The notes under the pieces are model-generated. The model did not search any database and was not told the DNA's origin. It worked only from the letters and a program-made list of their open reading frames with translations. Shown one piece after another: positions 9,576-21,750 of a stretch of 64,000 nt of DNA. Position numbers and translations under genes: made by a program. The DNA is from Caprella mutica (Eukaryota; Arthropoda; Malacostraca; Amphipoda; Caprellidae). The DNA lies in NCBI GenBank assembly GCA_947561585.1, contig CANNZV010002507.1, positions 1-64,000 of the forward strand, in the 5' to 3' direction. Within the stretch, counting starts at the first letter, position 1. The number at the start of each line of letters is the position of its first letter.

Positions 9576-12180
9576 ATGAGTAGCCAAAAAGGAAATGCAG
9601 TGAAGAGAAGACCTCAGAAGCACAAGAACTCCATTTCTTTCAATCCCCTGCGCAATGACTCCAATCACAGATCAGCCCTCATCGCCAACACAGAGATTGT
9701 CCAAGTAAGATACTAATGAAAAGTTAATTAATTCATTTTCTAGCAGTTTGAGATCAATTAATTAATTTTCATTCATTTCAGGTTTGTGAGCAGTGTCAAG
9801 AAGTAATTCAATGGAAAATAAAGTACAAGAAGTACAAGCCTTTGACACAAGCAAAGACTTGCACAAAGTGTTCAAAGAAAGCAATAAAGGTAAATAATGG
9901 ACATTTTGATATCTGAATTATTGTGATAGTTTTCATTGAATAGCTAAAAGCTGTTTCATTCTCAAATTATAATTTTAGATGACCATAAACATGAAAAACT
10001 GTTGCAATATGAGTGAGTGTATTCTGTGAGATATACATCTGGCTACTTTTTATTATTTTTCAGAATGCCTATCACATAGTTTGTGTTCCCTGCTCTCAGA
10101 AACATTCTGTTTGTGGCAAGTGTGGTAAACCTAAGGAAATAATAAAGGAAGCACCGCCTGATCAAAAGGTAAGATTATCTCTGGTTACCAAAGAAGTTTG
10201 ATTTTTGTTTTAAGTGGGCTCGTAGGATTAATTTACTATCACCTCTTCATTTTCCTCTTCCATCCGTGTGTGCAGCCACTGGTGTTTGTGTTATATATAT
10301 TTATGACTAATTTAGTCCTATTGTTTGGTGTGTAGGAGTAGCTCTTCTGCACCCATGGAAATTGTCACAGACTGGTAGTAGGTGACTTTGTTCATGGAGC
10401 CACTTTCTTTTCAGACTGCTTCTTCCAGTCCCTTCTCTTTAAGTTTCCTTTTGATGTTAGTGATGTGACCTTTGGTTCTGAAACAGAATTTAAACCCCCT
10501 AATAATTACTCAATCACACTGCTATTTTATTGCATAAGCAAAGAACCACGTGCATGATATTGTGTAGCTAGTAGCTACCCAACTCTTAAATTCTTTATCC
10601 ACTTTAGATACATTATTTTAAAATTGTCATTGTTTTTCAAACTACATTTGGCAGTAATCATGAAAATTTTGAATAAATTTGTTGTTCCTCCATTTATTCA
10701 TCTCCAACTTTAGGTTTGATTTCTGAAGGAAATCATTGCCCCTAGTTTTTTTTGTTCTAAATATCACATCTCATTTATCATCTTCAACTCTTCATTTGTT
10801 TAATAGGGGTTAGACAAAAAAATGGGAAACATCTTCCAGTACTTTGTGGAGTCCAGAATTGGGCAAACGGTGTGTGTGGAAACTGGAATATGTAGGTGCT
10901 CTGGGCTCTGCAGTGATTTTAGGACCCGTGATATTGCATTTTGTTCCAACAGTTCAACGATCTCTCAGACAGCTTCAACTTTCCGCAAGATCTGTGCTTT
11001 GTTGAGATTCATTCTCTTTGGTAGGAAGTCATTAGCTATTATTGAGATTATCTCTTGAAACGTCAAACGTCTGGCCAATTTCTATTACACTAACACCTGC
11101 CATACAAGCACCAATAATTTGACCTCTTAAAAGTCAGAAGTTTGCCATTTTTATACGGTTATAACTTAAAACAAAGATGCCAAAGTGTTGTGTTTCCATT
11201 CTGTTGTCAGCTATATTAGAAGTAGTAAGTCTCATTTCACTTTCCTTTAAATTGGTTGTAAATATTGTCTTTGTTACAGATTCAAGCTAAAGAGAGAGCA
11301 GAACTTGACACCAGAGTCAACTTCTTGCCTGTAAGAAGGAGAAGAGCTTTCCAAAGGTTAGTTTCTCTTCTAAATTATTCAATGATTTACCTATAAAACT
11401 AAGAAAAAACCACCATTATTATTGTTCATTATTTTAGAGCTCGTCCTACTCTTTATACTTTGAAGCATCTGGAATTTCATCTCACAAATTACTATCCAGT
11501 AGCTATTCACTTTGTCTCGTTTTATAAAAGTTTTGTGCAAACGTACGAAAATATGAAGTTGTTTCTTAATGAAAGGCACTCTTTGCTGAGTGTTTGGCTA
11601 GCATTGACACTAGAAACAGAGATGGACTAATTACTAAATCCCTCCAAGTTATTGGTTGCTTCTACATTTTCGGACATGCAAAAAAATAATAGCTATTATT
11701 ATTTAACATTTACTTTAATTGGTGTCTATGATACCTGCAGGTGCACATTATCATATATTTTAATATGAAATATTGAAAACTACCGTTTCACACGCGCTTC
11801 TCAAGACATTGGAAGTCGTGTGCACAAAATAAATGAAAATCATTAAGCTTAAGCACTGTTGTGCTAAGCCAAATATTGTCCTTGAAGCTTTTGTCACATC
11901 TTTTCTAATCCCCCTCCCTAGGTACATGGACCAACTGAATGGGGTGAAACCTCTTAACGCTGCTGAGTTGGAGACTGAAGAGGACTTCTCTCAGTACGAA
12001 ATGATGAAAGAACAGAACAAGACGAGGGAGATGTCTCACCTCGACTACATGAAAGCTGCTAACGAAAAACTAGAGGAACTCATGAAGAACTGTAAGCTAC
12101 GTCACACTTTTGATGATGATGAGGATTTCAGTGATGAATTCGGTAACAGTGATGATGAGGGTGGTGAAGATGATGAATAA
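9576..12180 (+). CDS. C9orf85-type (DUF2039) zinc-ribbon protein, five exons
   Basis: Exons are 9576-9704, 9782-9889, 10064-10168, 11280-11356 and 11922-12180, giving 225 residues. Introns (77, 174, 1111 and 565 bp) all use GT/AG; the first three junctions are phase 0 and the last is phase 2. The N-terminus MSSQKGNAVKRRPQKHKN and four CxxC pairs (CEQC, CTKC, CVPC, CGKC) across exons 2 and 3 match what I recall of the conserved C9orf85/DUF2039 family, whose molecular role is not established. Exon 4 is basic (VRRRRAF). Exon 5 encodes a helical charged segment and ends in an acidic tail rich in Asp/Glu, suggesting a soluble nuclear or cytosolic protein (inference). There is no signal peptide or membrane segment. 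Transposon relics sit in introns 3 and 4 without disturbing splice sites. The start ATG fits the family N-terminus and follows ACAA, an acceptable context. Confidence 0.92.
10800..11148 (-). mobile_element. Tc1-like transposase relic in intron 3
   Basis: On the minus strand, from an ATG at 11148, the text reads MANF-stop and then LLRGQIIGACMAGVSVIEIG, the helix-turn-helix start typical of Tc1-family transposases. Further along lies EHLHIPVSTHTV, matching the second DNA-binding part of that family. Stops and frame changes break it and no catalytic core is recognisable, so it is a dead 5' fragment lying antisense to the host gene. Confidence 0.65.
11690..11752. repeat. Half of a palindromic MITE in intron 4
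   Basis: The stretch TATTATTATTT ... AATTGGTGTCTATGATACC-TGCAGGT closely resembles one arm plus the centre of the foldback element at 21751-22015. It is probably a truncated old copy of that family. Confidence 0.5.
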
Positions 12181-12181
12181 A
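12176..12181 (+). promoter_or_regulatory. AATAAA overlapping the stop codon of the DUF2039 gene
   Basis: The stop codon TAA (12178-12180) is embedded in an AATAAA hexamer. If used, the 3' untranslated region would be only about 15-30 bases. It may be chance, since a lysine/acidic coding end followed by AT-rich DNA often makes this hexamer. Confidence 0.3.
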
Positions 12182-15100
12182 CATAACCTGAATGATAGCA
12201 TTTTGTTTCATTATAAATTTACATTGGATTTCATTATATGTCTGAATTTTGTCGACTAAGTACTTATTCATGCAGAAATATGAAGTCCTCACCTAGCATG
12301 ACTAATCAATTGGTTATATAAAGCTCCCCATGTTATTCCCAGCACATCTGGTACTTCTTTGAAATTCACCAAGAGTCTTTGTCTTTCCCCTAACCCTAAG
12401 AAATAGCTTGAACTACCTCCTCAAGTACATGGTGATTAAATAGGCTTTATATAGACAGTGACTGTACATTACTGTGATGCCTATTTGCTGCGATTTACAA
12501 CTTACTGATTTACGAAACCCCTGCCTCTGATGATGTAACGAAAAAATACAAAATGGCTAACTGCCTTATGCTTTCCTCTAATTTTTTAATGGTAATTATA
12601 AATTTCTATCACAAGTGAAATCGTAGCTCAATGTAATTAAAAAAAAATTCATAATAGAGATTTCATATCACAGATATTAAACAATTCAATGCTTTTTCTG
12701 ATTTCATGAAAATTGATGAAGCCAAAAAATGTTAATTTGCATTAAACAATAATAACCAGTTGGTAGTAATGTGTTATATTATAAAGAGTTATATGTATCT
12801 ATAGTAGATTTGTCTTACTTTGGCGGTAAAATATAAGAAGCGAGACAATCCAGATGCATCGTACCTCAGCCACTGTGTTGAAACCACCCCAGTCCAGACT
12901 TCTTCCAAGAGAGGTTAGTGAGTAAGCTTCACAGGATAGCAAAAGGCAGCAGAATAGGAAGGATAGTTTCGAATGTAGTGGGAGTGAAAGGGAGAAGCAA
13001 GCAGAGGAGAAAATTCAGGGATGGTATGAGTGTTCGATAGCAATCTTTGACTTCTGCAGCAAATCCAAGTTGATGTGGAGTCAAGTCAGGAACTCCTTTC
13101 TTGATCCCAATCACATTGACAATCCGCAACTTTTAATAGAAAAATTCATGTAACGAGCGAAAATTGAGCTGATGATTATGATTTCTGGGTTGAAGAGATG
13201 ACAGTTTTTTTTAGCTTGTTCTGGAATGAAGAGGTATTATTGAGCTGAAATTTGATAAGTTACTGTGAAACTAGAAGGTTGCGAATAGAGAAAACGCACT
13301 CAATGGTCTACTTAAATACTAATCAACAAAAACCCACATTAGTTACATGTTATATCACGACTCATACTTATTACAAAATTATTACTGTAACTTGCTTCTT
13401 AAACATTAAATTTTAAATGAAGAAAATAGCTTTAAAACATTACGTATATTGCGGTGATTGTTGTCGAAATTATTTCATGGTTTGTGATGAAAGTTCAAAT
13501 TTATATATACCTAATTGTCACATTAAACAAACAGTAATTTGTTTGCACTGTGGAATGTTTCGGCAGTAGGGTAAGTTCCAAGTTATCGAATGGTTCTACA
13601 TTTATTACTTTCTATTTTAAATGAAATCATGATGCATTATTTTATCCTCTATATCAAACGAAATTAGAGTTGAATAATAATAATTATTATTTCTTTTTTT
13701 TTGTCTGAAAATGTGAAACCGATTGATAACACAGAACTTGCCCTAAAATGGGCACGTTGATTAGCACTTTCAAGTGTAAATCATTTATAAGGTGAGTTAT
13801 GATTTAGACCAACTCAATTTTCCAGAGAATAGAGCAATATGGTAGATAGTTCCAAAACCTCTCCTTCGTGGCTGAGAGGATGATGAAGGCCTTCCCTCTC
13901 TGAATCGCAAGAGCCATTCGCTACTGGAACCAGGTAGACTCCTTTTGATTGTTCGTTGTCCCAACAAGGCGTCTACCTATGGACTTGATTATTATATGTA
14001 GGTATATAGTTTTGTTATGAAGACTAAATGTTTCTAGTAACTCCGTCTGAATAATAATAATATAGATAGCTGTTTATATATAGTTACCGTGGTATAAACA
14101 TAAAAGTGGTCTTCGTTTTCTTTCAACGTACTGTAATAACTTTGAGACACGTCTCACAATTATTTCAGCTTTTATAATAGCGATGTGTAATAAAAGTGGG
14201 ACCTACCAGTGGTATATATATTATTAGTATATTAATTATTTTACTTGATTATAATTATTCACCAAACTTCAATATAAATACTTATAAGATGTCGTGTGAG
14301 CCGGTTCTTGCGCACCTTTTTCAAAATAAATCAAGTGAGAAGCCTCTAGTTGTCTAGTAGCTACTAGCTAGATCACCATAAACTATTATTGGTTTTGTCT
14401 TGTTTAGCATTATATACATAAAGAACTTCTCTTTCGGATTCTTCTTTAAGAAATAATAGTATATTTTCAATTATTTTTTTCAACAAATATCGAATTGCAA
14501 ACTTGTAAGTTGTCAAGGTGTACAATCAGGTAAGTGTAGTGACATTTCTTGACTTGTATGTACCGTGATGTTAATTTAAACCTAAGGTTTACAGCTACTG
14601 TCTACCATTCTCTCCGAAATCACAGGTTAATCCTCTGACCAACTTAAAGAATCTATAGTCCTATTCAAAGGTATAATCTTATGGGTTGAGTCACTGGGTG
14701 GCGATATTACGGTTTTGATAAGCTGTTGATTTTATCTATTTACATTAAATATGTTTTGGTAATAGTTACAGTATGCTGCGTAAGGACATATTGTTTCTGC
14801 TTAGCACATACTGTAATTTAGGCGCCTTTGCGTCACAAGATCTGCAGTTTTACTATAAACGTACCAAATAGAATAGACGTATCTCATGTGTAACAGTGTG
14901 AAGATTAAAAACACTTAAACATTTTCTACCTCTTTGGATGAACGTGCATGCAAAGACGTGCGCTATTTAGTTGAATAGAATCTATGTAACTTCATGATAG
15001 AACATATGCTATTTATTCTTAGTGATTTTATCCCAATCGTATTTTCTTTGCCCGGCGAACGTGTGAAATTTTGAAGATTCTAAAATTGTTTGCAATATAA

Positions 15101-15842
15101 AAAAGTTCCGTCAAGAGTTTTCGCGTTTGTAGGTAAAAATGAAAATGGAAGTACCTAAGTAGGGATAGAAAATTTCTAATTTTTACTCTTCGAAAAGTAG
15201 GCTACAATAACTAGTTTGAAAGTATAGACTTGTTCAATACATGTATAATAATTATTCTAAAACACCATGAAGGACCTTGATAATGATAACTTTGATAATA
15301 TAAACAGCGCACCGTCAAATAAAAACTCGTAACTTGATACTGAACTGGATCGTCGTTGGCCGTGGGTAACTCTACTTTTTACATCTAAACTACATTTTTT
15401 ATTTAATGAAAAGCTATACTTATACATATAAAGCTATTCAGACATCTATAGTATGAAAATGTTTTTGTAGTCTGCAGATTGGAAAAGTTATTGTATCCTG
15501 AGTAATTGTAGGTACTATTTGTCATTAATCATCTTATCACAAACCTATATAATAAAATCAACTGTATGTATTTAATATTGCTTCATATTAAATATATCGA
15601 ATACATTTAACTTCGTTTTCACTTAACACTTCTTAATAAACAAATACTGTAATACATAATTAAATATATCAACTAGTTTTTTTATTAAATTTAATATATG
15701 AATTCATTAGGTACATGCAGTGTTCTGTACAGGGTGGAATTAAAAAGACCTATTGGTTTGAATCATGTTTTTTGAGCAATAAGAACATTTTTTTGTTCTT
15801 TTTGTTTGTACATTTTTTTTTTTCAAATTATTAGATTTAATT
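12182..15842. other. AT-rich intergenic spacer with one exon-like fragment
   Basis: Mostly AT-rich DNA without long open frames. On the minus strand, 13140-12990 reads as protein-like text (NVIGIKKGVPDLTPHQLGFA) which I do not recognise; it may be a gene or retrocopy fragment. A short hairpin-like pair GGTAGACTCC / GGCGTCTACC lies at about 13931-13976. I see nothing else identifiable. Confidence 0.4.
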
Positions 15843-15851
15843 GTATGTTAC

Positions 15852-16618
15852 GGTGACCAGAAAAATGCCCACAAGGAAAAATACCCACAAGGAAAATTTC
15901 TCACACATTAAAATGCCCTAAACGGAAAAAACCCCACAGGTATAAAAGCCCACAAGGAAAAAAGCCCACAACTGCATAATATTTATGTAATGTTTTGATA
16001 TGAAGCCATAATGTAGTTTGTTCTATCCGCTAATTTGTTTTACTGCACATTTTATAATTGTACAGTAGAACTCCTCTATAGTGAACTTCAACTAGTTCAC
16101 TATAGAGTGTTTACTTTACTATAGAGAATTTGAGTAATTCATGGGAAACTTGCCTTTTATTGTGTACTACACAAAATATTTCTTTGAAATAAATTCATTA
16201 TACAGGGTATTTCTTCTTTCAGGACAATAAATATCGAAAAAGTTCGCTATACAGGATTTCATTATAGATGAGTTGTACTGGTAGAACTCATTTATGGCAA
16301 AATAAGGAAAATTTGTTAACTATACAGGTTACTTCCTTACTCTTGACACTACATTCACTATACAAGATTTCATTATAGAGGAGTTTTACTGTCTATAGAA
16401 ATGCACAGAAAACTGACAGTCATTTTTATAAACAAAATATGTTCACTACACAGGCTAGTTCATTACTCATGATGGTATATCTGTGGCAGAGGTATGATTT
16501 AAGTTTTACCATTACTGTGGGCTATCTTCTTTGGGGTATTTTTCCGTGTGGGCATTTTTTCTGTGGGATTTTTACTATTAATATGGGCTTTTTTCCTGTG
16601 GACATCTTTCCGGGAACC
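15852..16618. mobile_element. Non-autonomous TIR transposon E2 (phrase type GGAAAAATGCCCACAA)
   Basis: The 767-bp element is flanked by a perfect 9-bp duplication GTATGTTAC (15843-15851 and 16619-16627). The left end starts GGTGACCAGAAAAATGCCC; the right end read inward starts GGTTCCCGGAAAGATGTCC. About six phrase copies lie at the left (15852-15975) and about six at the right (16515-16618). A second, smaller transposon is nested inside. No transposase is present. Confidence 0.85.
16063..16391. mobile_element. Pogo/Tigger-like MITE nested in E2
   Basis: The inverted ends are CAGTAGAACTCCTCTATAG at the left and, read inward from the right, CAGTAAAACTCCTCTATAA. TA precedes the left end and the right flank is TCTA. 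CAGT-type ends and TA duplication fit pogo/Tigger elements (family knowledge). The interior repeats short CTATACAGG / TTCACTATA motifs. Its position shows it arrived after E2. Confidence 0.6.
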
Positions 16619-16887
16619 GTATGTTACAATGCTATTTTAAAACAAGTTCAATTTATTTCTATAAATAACTCCTGTTTGTTAATGTTTGGTTGAATACAAA
16701 GCACTATTTCCACTTCAATAAAATATATTTGTTAAAAACTAACTTGGTTGAAGTTTGTGGTGAAGATATAAAGAGCCTGAGGCAGTTATTCTCAAACTGT
16801 GCATCACAGAGGTTTTGCAGGTGCGTCTCATTGAATTGCTGAAACATTTGTCCAGATACGAGAAACAAATGTACATAAAAACTAAAT

Positions 16888-17272
16888 GACGGGCACTAGT
16901 AGAGCGCAAACCTTCACCGCTGCTTATAAATGACCTTGGCCATCCAATAATCCTTGCGTTATTATGAAGAACCTTAACCTTTGACCCATTCACTCCCAAA
17001 ATCTAATCAAATGGTTACAGTATAGTGAACAATAATTGTTCTGCGAAACTTCAAGCAGTTTGGTTGAATACTATTTGAGTTATAAATGACCTTGACCTTG
17101 GACATAATCACTCCCTAATTCTGATCAAATGGTTCCTGGATAATAACCAATCACTCTACAAAATATCAGACAACTTTAGTTGAATACTTTTTGAATTATG
17201 AGAATAACAAGATTACAAATAAATAAATGCCAACCAAAAAATAACCTTCTCAAATTTACGAAGATAATAAGT
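16888..17272 (+). repeat. Interspersed repeat R-DR, copy 1 (truncated)
   Basis: It shares GTAGAGCGCA-ACCTTC at the start, several TGACCTTGACC-type segments, CGAATAACAAGAT-like text (here GAGAATAACAAGAT), a short AAAT tail and a trailing ATAACCTTCTC-AAATT-ACGAAG with the copies at 51985-52648 and 57220-57901. It is shorter and more diverged. Confidence 0.65.
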
Positions 17273-18676
17273 AATAACTATGCTATACTATTTTCTTATG
17301 AATATTCTTCATCTCGTTGCACCAATATTTTGATAGACAAAAAGTACGTTTCTTACAACTAGGCTACTATCCATTCTTATGTAAGTATAGCACACAGAAA
17401 TGAATAAACCTGGAGTTAATCTTACTCCATAAAATGGAGAGGTATGTTAATCTTGTTCCTACCGAATAGGTTTTATTTTCTATATAATCAACTCAATCAA
17501 AATATATTAGCCCTATATACTTATATAGTATAGTATACTCTGTGCTGCATCAGAAGCGTCATTTTCAAATTGAGTGAACTTAAAATGCTTCAAGTCGTAT
17601 CATGTGTACGCCATTTTGTTAATAAAAAGTATATTTTTTATGTAATTTAAGTTATCCACGAGGGGTTTGAACTTCCTACCCTCCGAACAATCCAATCTGT
17701 ACCGTTACCTAAATACCAGTACCCTAAAAAAACATTAGGTTCCTAAAAGTGTACCTAATGATCATTAAATAAATATACAAGATAAAGTTCGTAAGTCTTC
17801 CTTGTTCTTCTAATTAATATATTAGAAAGGCGGACAGTGAAGGTTGAGTGTGAATATTTATTATATAATTAATTACGAAGCGAATTATTGATCCATATCT
17901 TTTTTGTTGAATGTACTAGGTTATTTATCCTTAGTTCTACAAATTTGAAGTATTTCTAGAGAAATTTTAATTTAGGGTAGAGGGGACCTTTAAATAACAA
18001 ATACGTCAAATGACTGCACGTTGACTGCTGTTAAAAAAATAGTGAACTTTTATCCACGTACACACGGTGTAACATTTTAGGGAATTATTGTGCTAATCCG
18101 CTAATATCTTCTGTTAAAAAACTAAAAGCATCAAATGGCGACATTTGAAAAAGTGATAAAGTGTATGGTCACACATTGAATATTTTCATTCTTAGCAGGA
18201 AATGCGATCCCAGTGATTTATTTTATAGTCCTTCATGTAAAAAATATTCCACATGTTTAAAGTTCATGTGCTCATTGGAAGATAGTTAATCTTGAATATA
18301 AACTTTTAATGTGAATTTAAGAAAAAATCATTAGTTTAACTTTATATCTAATTATTTCATTAGAATTAGTCAAAGCCTGTTTTATTCACTTGGTCCCTGA
18401 GATTCAATCGGTTTGTTGTATGACTTTTCTGGTGATTGTGTAATTAATTCCCTGAAGTAGAGTACGTACCTCAATTGCATGGAAGGGGGAATACTAAAAC
18501 GCGTTAACACTATCTATCATTTCGTGTATTTCAATGTTTGTGATTGTGTGTTTTGGCAGTCGAATGATTGACGATGGCGAGAACTATATCTCTGCTTTCC
18601 AAACTGTTGGAAAACTTCGAATACAATTTCAGAACTAGACTTCGTCAATTTATTGCGTGTAGTTTAACGAAGATCG
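17273..18676. other. AT-rich spacer
   Basis: I see no gene, array or terminal inverted repeat in this stretch. Short open frames are consistent with chance. Confidence 0.4.
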
Positions 18677-19370
18677 GAAATAACTCTCACGAAAATTCCG
18701 GTTTGAAAAATGCATCGTACTGCCATGCACCCGTCTTTCAAAGTGGCTACTAAGGTCATTCCTATACGCAACAGCAACTTTTATTGTTATTTTAAACTTT
18801 GCAAAGCAACTTTTAAACTTTGTTTCATTTTTACATTATTCTTTCTGCAAATTGGGTCTCAGTTTTTTCAATTTAATGTTGAAAACTAGCCGTTAAATTA
18901 GAGTCCTGTTCTATCCGTCGGTACAAAGATATAATAATATCATTGGTGTTCTGGACATTTCTGGGGGTAGCATGCATAATTCTTGTTAAAATTTTCTAAC
19001 TAACTACCTAAAACGTAAAGTTGTTGTGTCTGCTAATTATTCTCATGAAAAAGAATATAATGGGAATTATATTGTAAAATAAAAAAATTGATACGTTATC
19101 CATAATTCACAACTTACTACCTAAGTACGACTACAACATGACTGACTGTCACTCTGGTTGATCTGTTAGTTTTGATATTTAATTTGAAAAGAAAGATATA
19201 ATTTTCCGAATGAATATTGCAAATAATATTCAATTTTAAAATTTCCTTCACATGTATTATGTAATTAATACGAAGGGGTGGTGCATAGCAATGGCTTTAG
19301 TACTCACTTTGAAACACAGGTGGCAGCACGATGCATTTTTTATATCAGAATTTCCGAGAGTAGTGTATCT
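18677..19370. repeat. Inverted repeat pair with about 90-bp arms
   Basis: 18677-18770 and 19266-19370 are imperfect reverse complements; both contain AAAATGCATCGT-CTGCCA and TTTCAAAGTG-TACTAA in opposite orientation. The loop is about 500 bp of AT-rich DNA. It could be a non-autonomous foldback-type transposon. The right arm ends next to the MITE at 19382. Confidence 0.55.
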
Positions 19371-19381
19371 ATAATGTATAT

Positions 19382-19865
19382 GTTCAGCGCCATTTGCCTG
19401 TTTGCACAATCTCGAGAATGCCATGTGTGTTTTAGGATTATTGAAAATGAGCGACAATCTCAAAAGTCAAGAGTGTACACGGCAGGTAAAGGGTATGAAG
19501 CAGGACCAACAGTGATGGAGTAGATAATAAATTATTTATGCATTTAATTGGTCCATTTCATCAAAATATGATAGTTAAAGCTATACATAATAACTTGGTA
19601 ATATATTGGTTATTTAGCTTGAGTTAATTACTTAAGTAAAGAAAACTTGAACAAAACTGGTATTCTAATTTTACGGAGATATCAAACATTCTACCAAACG
19701 TTTGGAATTAACCTCATTTGTTTTCCCTTTGTTTTCGATGAAAAATATCGTGTTTTGAATTAAATAAAAAATTAAGTAAAGTTATCCATAAAATTGTATG
19801 CTATTACATGCGAGAAGAAGCTGCGCGTTCTCGAGAGTGTGCAGTATATGTAAATTGCGTGGAAC
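19382..19865 (+). mobile_element. MITE family M1, copy 1
   Basis: This is a 484-bp element with inverted ends: GTTCAGCGCCATTTGCC and, read inward from the right, GTTCCACGCAATTTACA. Subterminal TCTCGAGA motifs lie at both sides. A closely related copy lies inverted at 61095-61548, sharing ATTTAATTGGTCCATTTCAT and the following text. Confidence 0.7.
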
Positions 19866-19984
19866 ACTCGCACTTCTTGTGGTTAAAAAGGTTCAGAAAA
19901 AGGTTGATAGTGTTGATGCAGCTTAATAGGCTTTTATTATCATGGAGAGGTAGTAGTGATGACGAGTGAAACATTTCTGATAAA

Positions 19985-20022
19985 TATTTAAGTCCTCTTA
20001 AATATTTAAGAGGACTTAAATA
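19985..20022. repeat. Perfect 38-bp palindrome
   Basis: The arm TATTTAAGTCCTCTTAAAT is followed immediately by its exact reverse complement. No function is evident. Confidence 0.9.
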
Positions 20023-20147
20023 CCCTCTTTCTAGCTGCCCTTATTTTTCCCTCAATTAAAGCCTCTATTCTCTGAAACAAAACTTTTAAATTTGATCAAT
20101 AATTTGATAATAAATATCTAGAACAAATCGTAGGACATATAATCCAT

Positions 20148-21156
20148 CGTGCACGGACATTTCGTCCACGGACATTTCGTCCAACGGACATTTCGTCCAA
20201 CGGACATTTCGTCCACGGACAATTCGTCCACGAATTGCTTTATTTTGTATTATATATTATATTATTATATTCTGCAATATAAAAGTATTTAACACCCTTA
20301 TTCGATGGTAAATAAAAATGTAAGGTATTTGCCTAAATTCTTATTGCAATCTTTTTATCCTGTTTGCCGGCATCAGTAAAATAATAAAAATGATTTTTTT
20401 CAATGATATACAGGCAGGCCCCGCATTTATTACACCCGAGTCTTATAAAATCTGTAATAATTACCTGGCATGTATCGATGTTATTACAGTACGTAAACAT
20501 AGAAAACGGAGACATTTTTTGTTGTGTTTATTTCACGGTAACTACAATAATCCTCAATAGTAGTATTCAGATTAAGTAATTAGATGCAATATTGGTTCAG
20601 AAATTAGTATTTTCTTACATAATATTTTTAACAGTGATTACCTGTATATATAATATACTACTAAAAAAAGATATAAAAAATTGGCTAGATATTGATACTT
20701 TTTAGTGTTACGTTTAATTATTTAAATAACGTAAACACGTCCATGTTATTGGACTGTTTCATATTTTCGGACGTAAACTTAAATAATAATAATAATTATT
20801 TACTTCTATTGTAATTACTTTAATTCCTAAGTATTCACTCATTTATTATTGTTAGGGCCCTGTTATTTCAGTTCTATATTTTAGATACTCATAATTCATT
20901 AATTAATGCAAAATATTTAACGAGGTAAATAACTAAAAATACAGTCAACCCGTTTAGCATATTTAATTTTGTAACTGTAATCGATAGGTAAACATTTTTA
21001 CGTGTTAATTAATTCATATACAGCTTAAGTCACTATTATATTATTGTATATTTACACCTGCCTATTAATGTAATAGTGAAAAATAATATAAAATATATTC
21101 CATGAACACTTTAAAATACAAAATAAAGCCATTCGTGGACGAAATGTCCTAGACCC
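20148..21156. mobile_element. Non-autonomous TIR transposon E3 (phrase type GGACATTTCGTCCAAC)
   Basis: The 1009-bp element is flanked by a 9-bp duplication with one mismatch (ATAATCCAT 20139-20147, ATAATTCAT 21157-21165). The left end, CGTGCACGGACATTTCG, opens a run of five phrase copies, the last ending CACGAATTGCTTTATTTTG. The right end read inward begins GGGTCTAGGACATTTCG and has a single phrase followed by CACGAATGGCTTTATTTTG. The left end has therefore gained phrase copies. The interior is AT-rich without a transposase. Confidence 0.85.
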
Positions 21157-21165
21157 ATAATTCAT

Positions 21166-21750
21166 ATATTGTTCTAGTACTTAACTACAATGGCAGTTTA
21201 TTATAATCAAATGGAATATATCAATTATAGAATTGAACAGAGCACATGCATGCTAGCAAAAAGTGCGATTGATGACACTGAAGCCACACCACAAAAACAT
21301 AAGAAAGTTTCTACTTCAGTGATAGTCTCGTAGAACACTTTGGCAATGGAGAAAATAAAAACTAGTAAGAAGTGTGCGTACTGTAGCATTTGCGTCCTAT
21401 AGATTAACTCTACTTCTATAATTCCAATGTAGATTGATACAAATGAATTAATTAAAGAAATTATTAGCATTTAAAAGTTACTAACTCTAGTTATTGCTTG
21501 GAGAATTCATTCTTGTGAAATATGAGGGTAGTTTAGTATCGGCAGGAGTGGAAGTGTGAACATTCTTATAGAGTATAATGAGCTGCATTTTAATCAAATT
21601 GAGACAATAACTGTACTCGAGACAGATGTCAATGATTGAAAATAATTATTAATATAAAGTAAACTTAATCTTCTTTAAATTAAACTAAGTATCTTCTTAC
21701 CCAGCCATGCGTTGCCAAAGGTACAATAATATTCTACTTCTTTCCATGAA
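21166..21750. other. AT-rich spacer
   Basis: No gene or repeat that I can support. Confidence 0.4.
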
